This document shows positions 1 through 12,057 of a stretch of 64,000 nt of DNA, one piece after another. The position numbers were made by a program, and so were the translations under genes. This DNA is from Herbiconiux ginsengi. GTDB taxonomy: Bacteria; Actinomycetota; Actinomycetes; Actinomycetales; Microbacteriaceae. The notes under the pieces are model-generated. The model was not told the origin of the DNA. It searched no databases and saw nothing but the letters and a program-made list of their open reading frames with translations. Location of the stretch: NCBI RefSeq assembly GCF_900107435.1, contig NZ_FNPZ01000001.1, positions 1,150,960 to 1,214,959 of the forward strand, in the 5' to 3' direction. Within the stretch, counting starts at the first letter, position 1. Each line of letters begins with the position of its first letter.

Positions 1-383
1 GTGAAGCCGTCGGGCACACCGTCGTAGAAGGCGCTGTCGTCGTGGTGGATGACCGAGGTCTTGCCATGCATCAGCTCTTCGGCGTTCGTGACGGTGGCGC
101 CGAGGGCCTCGGCGATCGCCTGGTGGCCGAGACACACACCGAGCAGCGGGGTGTTCGACTCGAGCGCCGCGAACACGACCGGGATCGAGACGCCGGCATC
201 CGCGGGCTTGCCGGGGCCGGGGGAGAGAAGCACCGCGTCGTACTCCGCGATCGTGGCTGCCGCGTCGGACGCCTCGAAGGCGTCGTTGCGCACCACCGTG
301 GTCTCCGCGCCCAGCTGCTGGAGGTAGCCGTTCAGCGTGTAGACGAAGCTGTCGTAGTTGTCGATCACCAGAACGCGCGTCAT
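1..383 (-). CDS. Anthranilate/aminodeoxychorismate synthase glutamine amidotransferase subunit (partial)
   Basis: Class I glutamine amidotransferase that releases ammonia from glutamine for anthranilate (TrpG) or 4-amino-4-deoxychorismate (PabA) synthesis. The N-terminus reads MTRVLVIDNYDSF, the usual family start. LLSPGPG and the nucleophile-elbow motif GVCLGHQAI, containing the catalytic Cys, follow near residues 54 and 82. The C-terminal third, including the catalytic His-x-Glu, runs off the left edge of the window. The ATG overlaps the stop of the 53-residue gene upstream (ATGA), so the two are probably translated together. In actinobacterial origin regions this gene normally lies beside the sortase and crgA. 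TrpG and PabA cannot be separated from this fragment. Confidence 0.92.
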   Translation of the reverse strand, partial: MTRVLVIDNYDSFVYTLNGYLQQLGAETTVVRNDAFEASDAAATIAEYDAVLLSPGPGKPADAGVSIPVVFAALESNTPLLGVCLGHQAIAEALGATVTNAEELMHGKTSVIHHDDSAFYDGVPDGF

Positions 384-541
384 TGGTCTACCGTCACATC
401 CTGAACCGGCGCGGTCAAATCGTCGATCCACGGGAAGACCCAGAATGCCAGCACCGCGAGCACGATGGCGGCCAGCACCACGAGGATGAGGATGCGCACC
501 CACACCGGGCCGGGCAGGATGCGCCAGAGAGCTGCGTACAT
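380..541 (-). CDS. Small single-pass membrane protein (53 aa)
   Basis: A short frame, MYAALWRILPGPVWVRI and onward, of 53 residues. A cytoplasmic-looking start with two Arg is followed by one long hydrophobic segment (about residues 15-37) and a short acidic tail ending VDQ. The start lies three bases after the sortase stop and its TGA overlaps the ATG of the amidotransferase gene, so it is the middle member of a tightly coupled minus-strand trio. I do not recognise a function. Its position between a class E sortase and PabA/TrpG matches small DUF-type membrane proteins of Microbacteriaceae, and the tight spacing and coherent protein support it being real. Confidence 0.7.
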   Translation of the reverse strand: MYAALWRILPGPVWVRILILVVLAAIVLAVLAFWVFPWIDDLTAPVQDVTVDQ

Positions 542-544
542 GGT

Positions 545-1357
545 CTAGGCCCCCACGATTCCGGCGATCTCGGCGGGCGCTCCCGCCGAGCGCGGCTGCC
601 AGTCGGTCAGCACGCCATAGGCGATGATGCGCTCCGATGCGATGTAGAGCGGGTTGCAGCTGGTCAGCGTGATCAGTCGATCGGTCGGTGTCGCGCCCTC
701 GACCTGCGGCACGGGGTCGATCACTCCGACGCCGTAGGGTGTCACGTATTCGAGGCTGCGGAAGGTGTAGGTGTACCAGCCGTCTTGCGTCTCGACGTAG
801 ATCGGGTCGCCCACCTGGAGCTCGTTGATCTTCAGGAACGGGCTGCCCCAGCCGTCGCGGTGCGCGGCCACCGCGAAGTTGCCCACGGCTCCGGGCATCT
901 GCGTGCCCGGATAGTGCCCGGCGCCGCCGTTGTTGAGCACGGAACGCGGATCGACGCCTTCGGCGATGGTCTTCTTGAAATCGGCGCCGAAGCGCGGCAC
1001 GTACATCACCGCGAACTGCTCGGTCGTCGCGGGCGCGGCGAGAACCGGGGGCTCGCCGTACCGGAAGGTCGCGGCGTCGGCCGCGGGGCTCGTGGTCGGG
1101 GAAGGGGTCGCGGAGTTCGACCCGTCGCCCGCCCAGGTCTGCGAGAGGTTGTTCGCGTCGGAGGCCTGCTGGTTGTTGAGCATGATGCCGTTGATCGAGA
1201 ACTGCCAGCCGAGAAAGAGGAGCACGAGGACACCGGCCGTGATGAGCAGTTCTCCGGCGATTCCGACCACCCGGGAGAAGACGCTGCGCTTCTGCTTCCG
1301 GGGGCGCCGGAGGGGCGGTTCGTCACCGTCGGGCGCCGAGTCGGGGAGCTCACTCAT
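545..1357 (-). CDS. Class E sortase
   Basis: Membrane-anchored transpeptidase expected to cleave a sorting motif and attach surface proteins to the cell wall. The 270-residue protein has a Pro/Arg-rich cytoplasmic N-terminus, one transmembrane helix near residues 30-52, a Ser/Thr/Pro linker, and a sortase domain. The catalytic His is in AVAAHRDGW, the nucleophile Cys in LITLTSCNPL and the Arg in the following ASERII segment. TLTSC is the usual sortase signature and the context fits class E, the housekeeping class of high-GC actinobacteria. The ATG at 1357 was chosen because the longer in-frame extension runs through the promoter region of crgA. Substrates cannot be read from this window. Confidence 0.9.
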   Translation of the reverse strand: MSELPDSAPDGDEPPLRRPRKQKRSVFSRVVGIAGELLITAGVLVLLFLGWQFSINGIMLNNQQASDANNLSQTWAGDGSNSATPSPTTSPAADAATFRYGEPPVLAAPATTEQFAVMYVPRFGADFKKTIAEGVDPRSVLNNGGAGHYPGTQMPGAVGNFAVAAHRDGWGSPFLKINELQVGDPIYVETQDGWYTYTFRSLEYVTPYGVGVIDPVPQVEGATPTDRLITLTSCNPLYIASERIIAYGVLTDWQPRSAGAPAEIAGIVGA

Positions 1358-1447
1358 AGCGACAATCCTAAGAGGCGGAAGCTGTGCTGCGACCCCGAGT
1401 GCGTCGACCTGTGGAAAACCGGTGGAGAACGCCCGATGAAAGCCCGT

Positions 1448-1463
1448 TAGAATCGTCGGCATG
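1448..1463 (+). promoter_or_regulatory. crgA -10 element with leaderless start
   Basis: TAGAAT at 1448-1453 is followed by seven bases and then the crgA ATG at 1461. No Shine-Dalgarno sequence lies between, so transcription probably starts at or next to the A of the start codon and the mRNA is leaderless. No clear -35 hexamer is visible. This is inferred from spacing only. Confidence 0.55.
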
Positions 1464-1730
1464 GCCCGAGACAAAGCACCCACGAAGGACGTCACCCGCC
1501 GCTCGAGAGACGTTCAGCGCTCCTCCGGCGACGAGTCCTCCGCGAAGACCCCGAATCCGGTGTGGTTCAAGCCGGTGATGTTCGGGTTCATGATCGTGGG
1601 TCTGCTCTGGATCATCGTGTTCTACGTCAGCCAGGGCGTCTTCCCGGTTCCCGCGCTCGGCAGCTGGAACATCCTCGTCGGCTTCGGCATCGCCTTCATC
1701 GGCTTCATCATGACCACACGGTGGCGCTAG
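1461..1730 (+). CDS. crgA: Cell division protein CrgA
   Basis: Small actinobacterial septation protein that recruits division and peptidoglycan-synthesis proteins (FtsZ, FtsQ, PBPs in mycobacteria). The 89-residue protein has a charged, disordered N-terminus (about 35 residues), the family motif NPVWFKPVM, and two transmembrane helices (about 41-60 and 70-85) ending in TTRWR. Length and topology match CrgA. It is transcribed divergently from the sortase operon, in its conserved place beside the origin block. A TAGAAT hexamer seven bases before the ATG suggests a leaderless transcript. Confidence 0.95.
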   Translation: MARDKAPTKDVTRRSRDVQRSSGDESSAKTPNPVWFKPVMFGFMIVGLLWIIVFYVSQGVFPVPALGSWNILVGFGIAFIGFIMTTRWR

Positions 1731-1750
1731 AAAACACACCTCGAACACGC

Positions 1751-1770
1751 TAATTACATTGATGTAATTA
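1751..1770. repeat. AT-rich perfect inverted repeat (9+2+9)
   Basis: TAATTACAT and ATGTAATTA flank a TG spacer, forming a perfect dyad that stands out in very GC-rich DNA. It sits directly upstream of a DnaA-box cluster. It could be an operator or an easily melted element; there is no T-tract to make it an obvious terminator. Confidence 0.6.
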
Positions 1771-1777
1771 TCCCCAA

Positions 1778-1828
1778 TGTGGAAACAGCTGTGGATAAGT
1801 CCACAGCTGTGGATAACTCTGTGGATTC
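1778..1828 (+). promoter_or_regulatory. DnaA-box cluster between crgA and the rhomboid gene
   Basis: Two exact TGTGGATAA boxes (1790-1798 and 1808-1816) and two degenerate copies (TGTGGAAAC at 1778, TGTGGATTC at 1820) lie in the same direction with start-to-start spacing of 12, 18 and 12 bp. The first exact box is also part of a 10-4-10 inverted repeat at 1786-1809. The site is about 12 kb from the dnaA-dnaN intergenic region. Confidence 0.6.
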
Positions 1829-1885
1829 GGGGGATGACGTGCCGTCGGCCGCACGGATCCGTCCGGCCTGAGCGTCGACGAACCG

Positions 1886-2734
1886 TCAGACCAGAGCTTT
1901 GGCGACCGTGATGCCCACCAGCGCCACCGCGAGTGCAGCGAGCAGCAGGATCTGCACGTTCCGCATCCGGATCGGCCGCGTGCGCACGAAGATCAGCGCG
2001 GCAAGCGCGCCCGCCACCAGTCCACCGACGTGGGCCTGCCAGGAGATGCCCGGCACGAAGAAGCCGTAGGCGAGGTTGATCGCCACCAGCACCAGGAGCT
2101 GCACACTGTTGCCGCCCAGGTGCCGGTTGATGATGAAGAACGCGCCCATCAAACCGAAGATGGCTCCGGATGCGCCCACCACCGCCGTGAGCGGATCGGC
2201 GAGCAGCACGACCCCGACCGAACCACCGAGACCGGAGATCAGGAAGAGAGCGAGATACCGCCACTTCCCGAGCATCCGCTCGAGCACGCTGCCGAAGATG
2301 AACAGGGTGTACATGTTCAACAACACGTGCAGGATCGAGCCGTGCGTGAACACCGAGGTGAGCATCCGCCACGGCTCGAAGGGCGCGCCCGGGATGGGAA
2401 GAACGTAGGCCGGCGCGAATTGCAGGGCCCGCATGACGCCGAGTCCGGGAATCTGCTGCAGGCCGAACACCACCAAGCACACGGCGATCAGCACGTAGGT
2501 GACCACCGGGGCACCCGAGCCGGTCAGGTTGCGGAGGAACGCCGGGCGACCGCGCCGCACGCGCGGAGCCTCACGACGATCCTGAGCGGCGCACTCGACG
2601 CAGTGCACGCCGACGGCCGCCTGCACCTGACACTCCGGACAGATGGTGCGCCCGCAGCGCTGACAGAGCACGAAGCTCTGCCGTCCCGGATGCCGGTAAC
2701 AGTAGTTGTCCGGCGTGTCCGGAGCGGTCGTCAT
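1886..2734 (-). CDS. Rhomboid family intramembrane serine protease with N-terminal zinc-finger-like domain
   Basis: Polytopic membrane protease that cleaves transmembrane helices. The 282-residue protein starts with a Cys/His-rich segment (CYRH, CQRC, CPEC, CVEC, about residues 12-50) resembling a B-box-type zinc finger. A six-helix rhomboid core follows: GASGAIFG carries the catalytic Ser near residue 185, and the catalytic His is in the SWQAHVGG segment near residue 235. Position next to the cyclophilin gene is conserved in Microbacteriaceae and relatives. Both face leftward with a 24-base gap, so co-transcription is likely. The substrate is unknown. Confidence 0.92.
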   Translation of the reverse strand: MTTAPDTPDNYCYRHPGRQSFVLCQRCGRTICPECQVQAAVGVHCVECAAQDRREAPRVRRGRPAFLRNLTGSGAPVVTYVLIAVCLVVFGLQQIPGLGVMRALQFAPAYVLPIPGAPFEPWRMLTSVFTHGSILHVLLNMYTLFIFGSVLERMLGKWRYLALFLISGLGGSVGVVLLADPLTAVVGASGAIFGLMGAFFIINRHLGGNSVQLLVLVAINLAYGFFVPGISWQAHVGGLVAGALAALIFVRTRPIRMRNVQILLLAALAVALVGITVAKALV

Positions 2735-2758
2735 CGCGCGAGGCCGAGCGGGGTGGAG

Positions 2759-3298
2759 CTAGACCGCCTCGACGGTCACGCTCTCGAGCACGACCTCGTC
2801 GAGCGGGCGGTCGTAGGCGTCGGTCGCCACGCCGGCGAGCTTGTCGACGATGCGCTTGGAGGCGTCGTCGGCCACTTCGCCGAAGATGGTGTGCTTGCCC
2901 TGGAGCCACGTGGTCGGGCCGACGGTGATGAAGAACTGCGAGCCGTTCGTGCCCTTGCCGCCCTGGATGCCGGCGTTGGCCATCGCGAGGATGTAGGGCT
3001 GGGTGAAGTCGAGCTCGGGGCTGATCTCGTCGTCGAACTTGAAGCCGGGGCCGCCGGTGCCGTTGCCGAGCGGGTCGCCGCCCTGGATCATGAAGCCGGG
3101 GATGATGCGGTGGAAGACGATGCCGTTGTAGAGCGGTGCGTTGGTGGGCTGGCCGGTCTTCGGGTCGGTCCATTCGATCTCGCCCGAGGCGAGGCCGACG
3201 AAGTTCTTGACGGTCTTCGGAGCGTGGTGGCCGTACAGGTTGACCACGATCGGGCCGTGATTGGTGTTGAGGGTAGCGACGTGCGTGTGTGCGGGCAT
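2759..3298 (-). CDS. ppiA: Peptidyl-prolyl cis-trans isomerase, cyclophilin type
   Basis: Cytosolic foldase that catalyses cis-trans isomerisation of Xaa-Pro bonds. The 179-residue protein is a single cyclophilin domain without signal peptide. It shows the family signature FHRIIPGFMIQGGDP with the catalytic Arg, then the NGSQFFIT motif and the WLQGKHTIFGEV segment with the conserved Trp and His. Length is normal for bacterial PpiA. The gene is the first of the leftward pair with the rhomboid gene. A TAGAAT hexamer seven bases before the ATG suggests a leaderless mRNA. Confidence 0.95.
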   Translation of the reverse strand: MPAHTHVATLNTNHGPIVVNLYGHHAPKTVKNFVGLASGEIEWTDPKTGQPTNAPLYNGIVFHRIIPGFMIQGGDPLGNGTGGPGFKFDDEISPELDFTQPYILAMANAGIQGGKGTNGSQFFITVGPTTWLQGKHTIFGEVADDASKRIVDKLAGVATDAYDRPLDEVVLESVTVEAV

Positions 3299-3311
3299 GG
3301 GCTCAATTCTA
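3296..3311 (-). promoter_or_regulatory. ppiA -10 element with leaderless start
   Basis: On the minus strand TAGAAT (3311 to 3306) is followed by seven bases and the ppiA ATG at 3298. No ribosome-binding site fits in the gap. This is the same arrangement as at crgA. Confidence 0.5.
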
Positions 3312-3441
3312 AGCCCACGGCAGCGTCCTTCCAGTGAAGGTCCAGGGTATGCGAAGTGGATGATCAGTGCCTCGAACTACTGCGGCACAGCATTGCGTGG
3401 CAAGATGACAATGACCGTGCTCTCGCCGATGGAGGTTTCTT

Positions 3442-3996
3442 ATGAGTCTTTCCCGCAAGCGCCGCAAAGCGCTCACGCGCCTGAAGGGAACGGCAGAAGA
3501 CCTGTGGGTCGACCAGCAGGCCGTTCTCGACCGCGCCAACGCCATCCTGCGGGAGGCCGGCAAGCAGGCGAGCTTCCTCGCCGATGAGGAGGTGCGCCCG
3601 CGGGTGAGCGCCGCCGTCGGCACCGTGGCCCCGGCCATCAGTCGGAACGTCGCCGCTGCCAAGGTCGCGGGTCAGACCGCCAAAGACCGCTTCGCCTCGG
3701 ATGTCATCCCGGCTCTCGCGGGCACCGTCGGTTCGGCCGCCGCCGTGCTGCAGCTGGCACGCAACCCCGAGTTCGTGCAGAAGGCCGGCAAGAAAGCCGC
3801 GAAAGCCGCCAAGAACATCCAGAAGGCCGCGCCCAAGCAGTCCGGTGGCTCGAAGGTCGGTGTCGTGCTCCTCGTCACCCTCGGTGCCGTCACGGTGGCG
3901 GGTCTCGGCTACGCGCTCTGGCAGACCTTCCGGGCCGACGACGAACTCTGGATCGCCGACGAAGACCCGGCCCCCGAGTCGAACCCCGAGAGCTGA
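3442..3996 (+). CDS. Conserved membrane-anchored protein of unknown function (184 aa)
   Basis: I do not recognise a characterised family. The protein has a basic N-terminus (MSLSRKRRKALTR), a long Ala/Lys/Val-rich helical region (about residues 10-130) with several Lys-Ala repeats near AKKAAKAAKNIQKAA, one hydrophobic helix near residues 138-160, and an acidic tail rich in Glu, Asp and Pro. The ATG follows a strong GGAGG ribosome site by a few bases. The gene is isolated between ppiA (divergent) and a tRNA pair, and is closed by a strong hairpin terminator. The location next to ppiA is typical for Microbacteriaceae origin regions. A membrane-tethered structural or DNA-associated role would be a guess. 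Confidence 0.75.
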   Translation: MSLSRKRRKALTRLKGTAEDLWVDQQAVLDRANAILREAGKQASFLADEEVRPRVSAAVGTVAPAISRNVAAAKVAGQTAKDRFASDVIPALAGTVGSAAAVLQLARNPEFVQKAGKKAAKAAKNIQKAAPKQSGGSKVGVVLLVTLGAVTVAGLGYALWQTFRADDELWIADEDPAPESNPES

Positions 3997-4013
3997 CGAC
4001 TCGACAGGAACAC

Positions 4014-4046
4014 AAAAACCCCGCACCTCACGGTGCGGGGTTTTTT
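4014..4046. terminator. Bidirectional rho-independent terminator
   Basis: A 9-bp GC stem (CCCCGCACC at 4019-4027 with GGTGCGGGG at 4032-4040) and a TCAC loop are flanked by an A-run on the left and six T on the right. It can end the 184-residue gene on the plus strand and the tRNA transcript on the minus strand. Confidence 0.9.
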
Positions 4047-4058
4047 GTTGCAGTCGCG

Positions 4059-4131
4059 TGGAGCCTGGGAGAATCGAACTCCCGACATCCTGCTTGCAAA
4101 GCAGGCGCTCTACCAACTGAGCTAAGGCCCC
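4059..4131 (-). tRNA. tRNA-Ala (TGC)
   Basis: A full 73-base cloverleaf reads leftward. The acceptor stem is GGGGCCT with AGGCTCC, the anticodon loop is TTTGCAA with anticodon TGC, the T-loop is TTCGATT, and the discriminator base is A. The 3' CCA is not encoded. It pairs with the tRNA-Ile gene just upstream, a common arrangement next to gyrA in actinobacteria. Confidence 0.97.
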
Positions 4132-4190
4132 CCAAGAGATCCTGCAGTGAACTGCGCCGGATCACCGGGAGATTTCTTGTGGATCTCTCG

Positions 4191-4264
4191 TGGGGCTACG
4201 AGGACTTGAACCTCGGACCTCTTCGTTATCAGCGAAGCGCTCTAACCGCCTGAGCTATAGCCCC
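4191..4264 (-). tRNA. tRNA-Ile (GAT)
   Basis: A full 74-base cloverleaf reads leftward. The acceptor stem is GGGGCTA with TAGCCCC, the anticodon loop is CTGATAA with anticodon GAT, the T-loop is TTCAAGT, and the discriminator is A. CCA is not encoded. It lies between the DUF3566 gene and tRNA-Ala. Confidence 0.97.
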
Positions 4265-4320
4265 GTTTTTTTGACCAGAGTAGAGATTACCCTACAAAGG
4301 CCCGGTCGGACGAATCCGGC

Positions 4321-4720
4321 CTACTTGTTGGTGAAGCCGAGCATCACACCACCGGTGATCCGCACGGCGAGGTTGTACAGCGCCGCTCCGATCGCACCGA
4401 GAGCGGTGATGACGATCACATTCAAGATCGCGACGACCACCGAGAAACCCATCACCTGCGGCAGCGAGGCGAAGTCGAACAGGTCGAAGTTGCTGGCCCC
4501 TGCGATGTCTTTCAGCAGTGTGTTGATCGAGTCGAACACACCGGTCTGGTTGAGCACCGACCAGACCAGGAACGACGCCACGATGATGATGATCCCGAGG
4601 ATGATCGCGAGGAGGAAGGAGATCTTCAGCACCGACCAGAAGTCGATGTAGACCAGCTTCAGCCGAACCTGCTTCGTCGTGGCGACTCTTGCCGTTTTCT
4701 TCGCGAATTTGTCGCCAAGA

Positions 4721-4728
<8 letters not shown>
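4321..4728 (-). CDS. DUF3566 domain-containing membrane protein
   Basis: A 135-residue actinobacterial protein with a short basic N-terminus, the motif [17 protein letters not shown], and two transmembrane helices (about residues 33-58 and 93-118) separated by an Asp/Asn-containing loop. This layout and its place directly after gyrA are diagnostic of the DUF3566 family. Mycobacterial homologues sit in the same place. Its start overlaps the gyrA stop by eight bases, so it is translationally coupled to gyrase. The function is not established. Confidence 0.93.
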
Positions 4729-7300
<2,572 letters not shown>

Positions 7301-7363
7301 TTAGGTCTCAATTTCGCGTGGTCGCTCGGTGGGGCGGATGCCGTCGGCATCCGTTCCAGCGGA

Positions 7364-9352
<1,989 letters not shown>

Positions 9353-9389
9353 TCAGTGCCGCGCCCAACGGCCGGGCAGGCGACCCTTA

Positions 9390-9395
9390 ATTCTA
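9390..9395 (-). promoter_or_regulatory. Candidate gyrB -10 element
   Basis: TAGAAT read on the minus strand lies in the 135-base gap between dciA and gyrB, about 55 bases upstream of the gyrB ATG. No good -35 hexamer is visible, so the call rests on the -10 match and position. Confidence 0.35.
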
Positions 9396-9472
9396 TCAAA
9401 CGAAGGGTGTGAAACGTCCGCTATATGCCGCTCTGAGCGATCATTTCTCCCCGGATGACCACATTTGCCCTG

Positions 9473-9967
9473 TCAGCCGTAGGTATCGCGAGGACCGCGC
9501 CCTGGAATCGATCTGGAGCCGCGTTTCCAGGAAGGCGCGTGGGGCGCTTCGAAGCGGATCGACTCGATGCCCGCGTCAGGGTAGCGCTGGGCGATCGTGG
9601 TCATGATGAGCACACGCATGTGCCGCAGCTGCGTGGCCCACGCCGTCGAGTCGCACTGCACGGTGAGCACCGAGTCGGTGATGCCGATCGGCCGGCTGTG
9701 CTCGGCCGTCTCGGGCCCGGCGATCTCGGTCCAGGCCAGCAGCAGGTCCGATTTGGCCAGCGACGACGTCCAGCCGAGTTCGCTCGACAGCGTCGACATC
9801 ACGTCGCCGAGGCCGTGCGGATCCCGGCCTCGGCCGTACGGGATGCTCGTGCCGTCGCCGTCGCGATCCCGCGCGCGCGTCTTCTTGGCACGCCAGGTGG
9901 CCGCTCGGGAACTCGGATCCCCGAACGCGGCCTTCAGGCGGAGGTAGACGTTCTGTGATTCAGTCAT
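9473..9967 (-). CDS. DciA-type protein (DUF721)
   Basis: DUF721 proteins in bacteria without a DnaC-type loader are helicase-interacting factors (DciA) needed for replication start. This 164-residue protein has a charged, poorly conserved N-terminus and a C-terminal domain from about residue 50 (LGDVMSTLSSELGW) with the family features VLTVQCDSTAWATQLR and the IESIRFEAP end. The ATG overlaps the recF stop by eight bases, as in the recF-DUF721-gyrB order of many actinobacteria. The presence of dnaB in this window and no dnaC fits the role. The start is chosen from the overlap with recF. Confidence 0.9.
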   Translation of the reverse strand: MTESQNVYLRLKAAFGDPSSRAATWRAKKTRARDRDGDGTSIPYGRGRDPHGLGDVMSTLSSELGWTSSLAKSDLLLAWTEIAGPETAEHSRPIGITDSVLTVQCDSTAWATQLRHMRVLIMTTIAQRYPDAGIESIRFEAPHAPSWKRGSRSIPGRGPRDTYG

Positions 9968-11129
9968 CGGATGCGTCCACGATAGTCCCGGCCGAGATCC
10001 GCACGGTATGGGCGGTGAGCTCTTCCGGCACATCCTCAAAGACGGCTGCCGTGATGAGCACCTGCTCGTAGCCCTTGACCGCATCCGCCAGCCTGCCGCG
10101 GCGGCGCTGGTCGAGTTCGGCGAACACGTCGTCGAGGATGACGATCGGGTCGCCGGTGATCGAGTCGGCACGCAGCAGTTCGGCGCAGGCGAGCTTCAGG
10201 GCGAGGGCGAACGACCAGGATTCGCCATGGCTGGCATAGCCCTTCGCGGGCAATCCGTTCAATTTGAACAGCAGGTCGTCGCGGTGCGGGCCCACGAGGG
10301 TGATGCCGCGGTCGCGCTCCGCGCGGGCCACCTTCTCGAGGGCGGCGCGGAACGCATCGGCCAGTCCGTCCCGAGTGAGATCGGCCGCCGCCGGCACGGT
10401 GGCCTCCGCGTCGTCGGCCTCGGGATGGTCGGCGAGGATGCTCAGCACCACCTCGAGCGTCGGCTCCTGATCGGAGCCGGCCACCGCCTGGTAAGCCTCG
10501 CGCACGAACGGCCCGAGTGCGGTGATGATCCCTATCCGCTCCGCCATGATCTCCGAGCCGAGTGCGACGAGCCGCTCGTTCCAGAGTTCGAGCGTCGAGA
10601 GCTTCTCGTTCTTCAATCCGGATGCCCGCGCCGATTTGAGAAGCGCGTTGCGTTGCTTCAGCACCCGGTCGTAGTCGGCGAAGACGCCCAGCAGTCGCGG
10701 TGACTTCGCGCCGAGTAGAGCATCCACGAAGCGCCGGCGCGTCGACGGCTCGCCCCGCACGAGCGCGAGATCCTCCGGGGCGAAGAGCACAGTGGACACG
10801 TAGCGCGGCAGTTCACGCGGCTTCACCGCGGCCCGATTCACCTGGGCACGATTGGCGGCCGCGCGATTCAGCTGGAGTTCGACCAGCAGCTCACGACCGT
10901 CGTGCTCGAGCCGCGCTCGTACGATCGCCGACTCCTGCCCTGCCCGGATCAGCGCCTGGTCGGTGGAGACCCGGTGCGACCCGAGCGTGGCGAGGTAGGC
11001 CAGCGACTCGACGAGGTTCGTCTTGCCTTGCCCATTGCTGCCGACGAACAGGTTCGGCCCCGGCACGAGTGCGACCTCGGCCGTGACGTAGTTGCGGAAG
11101 TCGGTGAGACTCAGGTGACGGACGAACAA
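9960..11129 (-). CDS. recF: DNA replication and repair protein RecF
   Basis: ABC-type SMC-like ATPase that loads recombinase at single-strand gaps. The 389-residue protein starts MFVRHLSLTDFRNY, typical of RecF. It has Walker A GSNGQGKTNL at about residue 31, the signature segment around SHGESWSFALALK, and Walker B IVILDDVFAELD near residue 330. It lies between gnd and dciA on the minus strand with short gaps, as in other actinobacterial origin regions. Confidence 0.98.
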   Translation of the reverse strand: MFVRHLSLTDFRNYVTAEVALVPGPNLFVGSNGQGKTNLVESLAYLATLGSHRVSTDQALIRAGQESAIVRARLEHDGRELLVELQLNRAAANRAQVNRAAVKPRELPRYVSTVLFAPEDLALVRGEPSTRRRFVDALLGAKSPRLLGVFADYDRVLKQRNALLKSARASGLKNEKLSTLELWNERLVALGSEIMAERIGIITALGPFVREAYQAVAGSDQEPTLEVVLSILADHPEADDAEATVPAAADLTRDGLADAFRAALEKVARAERDRGITLVGPHRDDLLFKLNGLPAKGYASHGESWSFALALKLACAELLRADSITGDPIVILDDVFAELDQRRRGRLADAVKGYEQVLITAAVFEDVPEELTAHTVRISAGTIVDASDD

Positions 11130-11140
11130 GCCGGCAGGAG

Positions 11141-12028
11141 CTAGTCGAGCTCTTTGACCGCGTGGCCGCCGAACTGGTTGCGCAGTGCGGCGACGGCCTT
11201 CATCGAGGGCGAGTCCTCCTGGCGCGACACAAAGCGCGCGAAGATCGACGCGCTGATGGCGGGCATCGGCACGGCATTCTCGATGGCTTCCTCGAGGGTC
11301 CAGCGACCCTCGCCGGAGTCGTCGACGTAGCCCTGGATGTCATGGAACTCGGGGTCGGCCTCGAGGGCACGCACCAGCAGTTCGAGCAGCCAGGAACGCA
11401 CGACCGTGCCGCGCTGCCAGGCCTTGAACGTGCCGGTCACGTCCTTGATGATGTCCTTCTTCGCGTCGAGCAGCTCGTAGCCTTCGGCGTAGGCCTGCAT
11501 GATGCCGTACTCGATGCCGTTGTGCACCATCTTGGCGTAGTGCCCAGCGCCCACCTCGCCCACGTGCACGAAGCCCTCGGCGCGCGGGCCCTCGGGGCGC
11601 AGCGCGTCGAACACGGGCATTGCGCGCTCGACATTCTCAGCGGTGCCGCCGACCATGAGGCCGTAGCCGTTCTCGAGGCCCCAGACGCCGCCGGAGACTC
11701 CGGCGTCCATGAACTGGATGCCTTTCGGAGCGAGGAACTCGGAGTGCTTGAAGTCCTCGGTCCACTTCGAGTTGCCGCCGTCGATGATGAGGTCGCCCTC
11801 GTCGAGCACCTCGGCCAGGTCGTGGATGACGCCGTCGGTGATCGCACCGGCCGGCACCATCACCCAGACGATGCGAGGGGCGGGAAGGGCTGCGGCCAGA
11901 GCGGGGAGATCGGCCACGTCGCTGACGGCCGGGTTCGTGTCATACCCCACGACGTCGATGCCCGACTTCTTCAGGCGGGCACGCATGTTGTTGCCCATCT
12001 TGCCCAGACCGATAAGACCGATGTTCAT
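11141..12028 (-). CDS. gnd: 6-phosphogluconate dehydrogenase, decarboxylating (short form)
   Basis: Oxidises 6-phosphogluconate to ribulose 5-phosphate in the pentose phosphate pathway. The 295-residue protein begins MNIGLIGLGKMGNNM, a Rossmann fold with GLGKMG. It carries FMDAGVSGGVWG and HYAKMVHNGIEY, the substrate-binding and catalytic Lys-His segment. At about 300 residues it belongs to the short GndA/YqeC-type group, often NAD-linked, not the 470-residue dimeric type. A gnd gene between dnaN and recF is typical of actinobacteria. Confidence 0.95.
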   Translation of the reverse strand: MNIGLIGLGKMGNNMRARLKKSGIDVVGYDTNPAVSDVADLPALAAALPAPRIVWVMVPAGAITDGVIHDLAEVLDEGDLIIDGGNSKWTEDFKHSEFLAPKGIQFMDAGVSGGVWGLENGYGLMVGGTAENVERAMPVFDALRPEGPRAEGFVHVGEVGAGHYAKMVHNGIEYGIMQAYAEGYELLDAKKDIIKDVTGTFKAWQRGTVVRSWLLELLVRALEADPEFHDIQGYVDDSGEGRWTLEEAIENAVPMPAISASIFARFVSRQEDSPSMKAVAALRNQFGGHAVKELD

Positions 12029-12057
12029 GACAGCTCCTTGTGTGGTCAGCGTGTGAG

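Noticed and set aside
2030-3337. A 435-residue plus-strand frame opposite the rhomboid and ppiA genes
   Set aside because: Its composition is that of a reverse-strand shadow, and the minus strand carries two well-supported enzymes.
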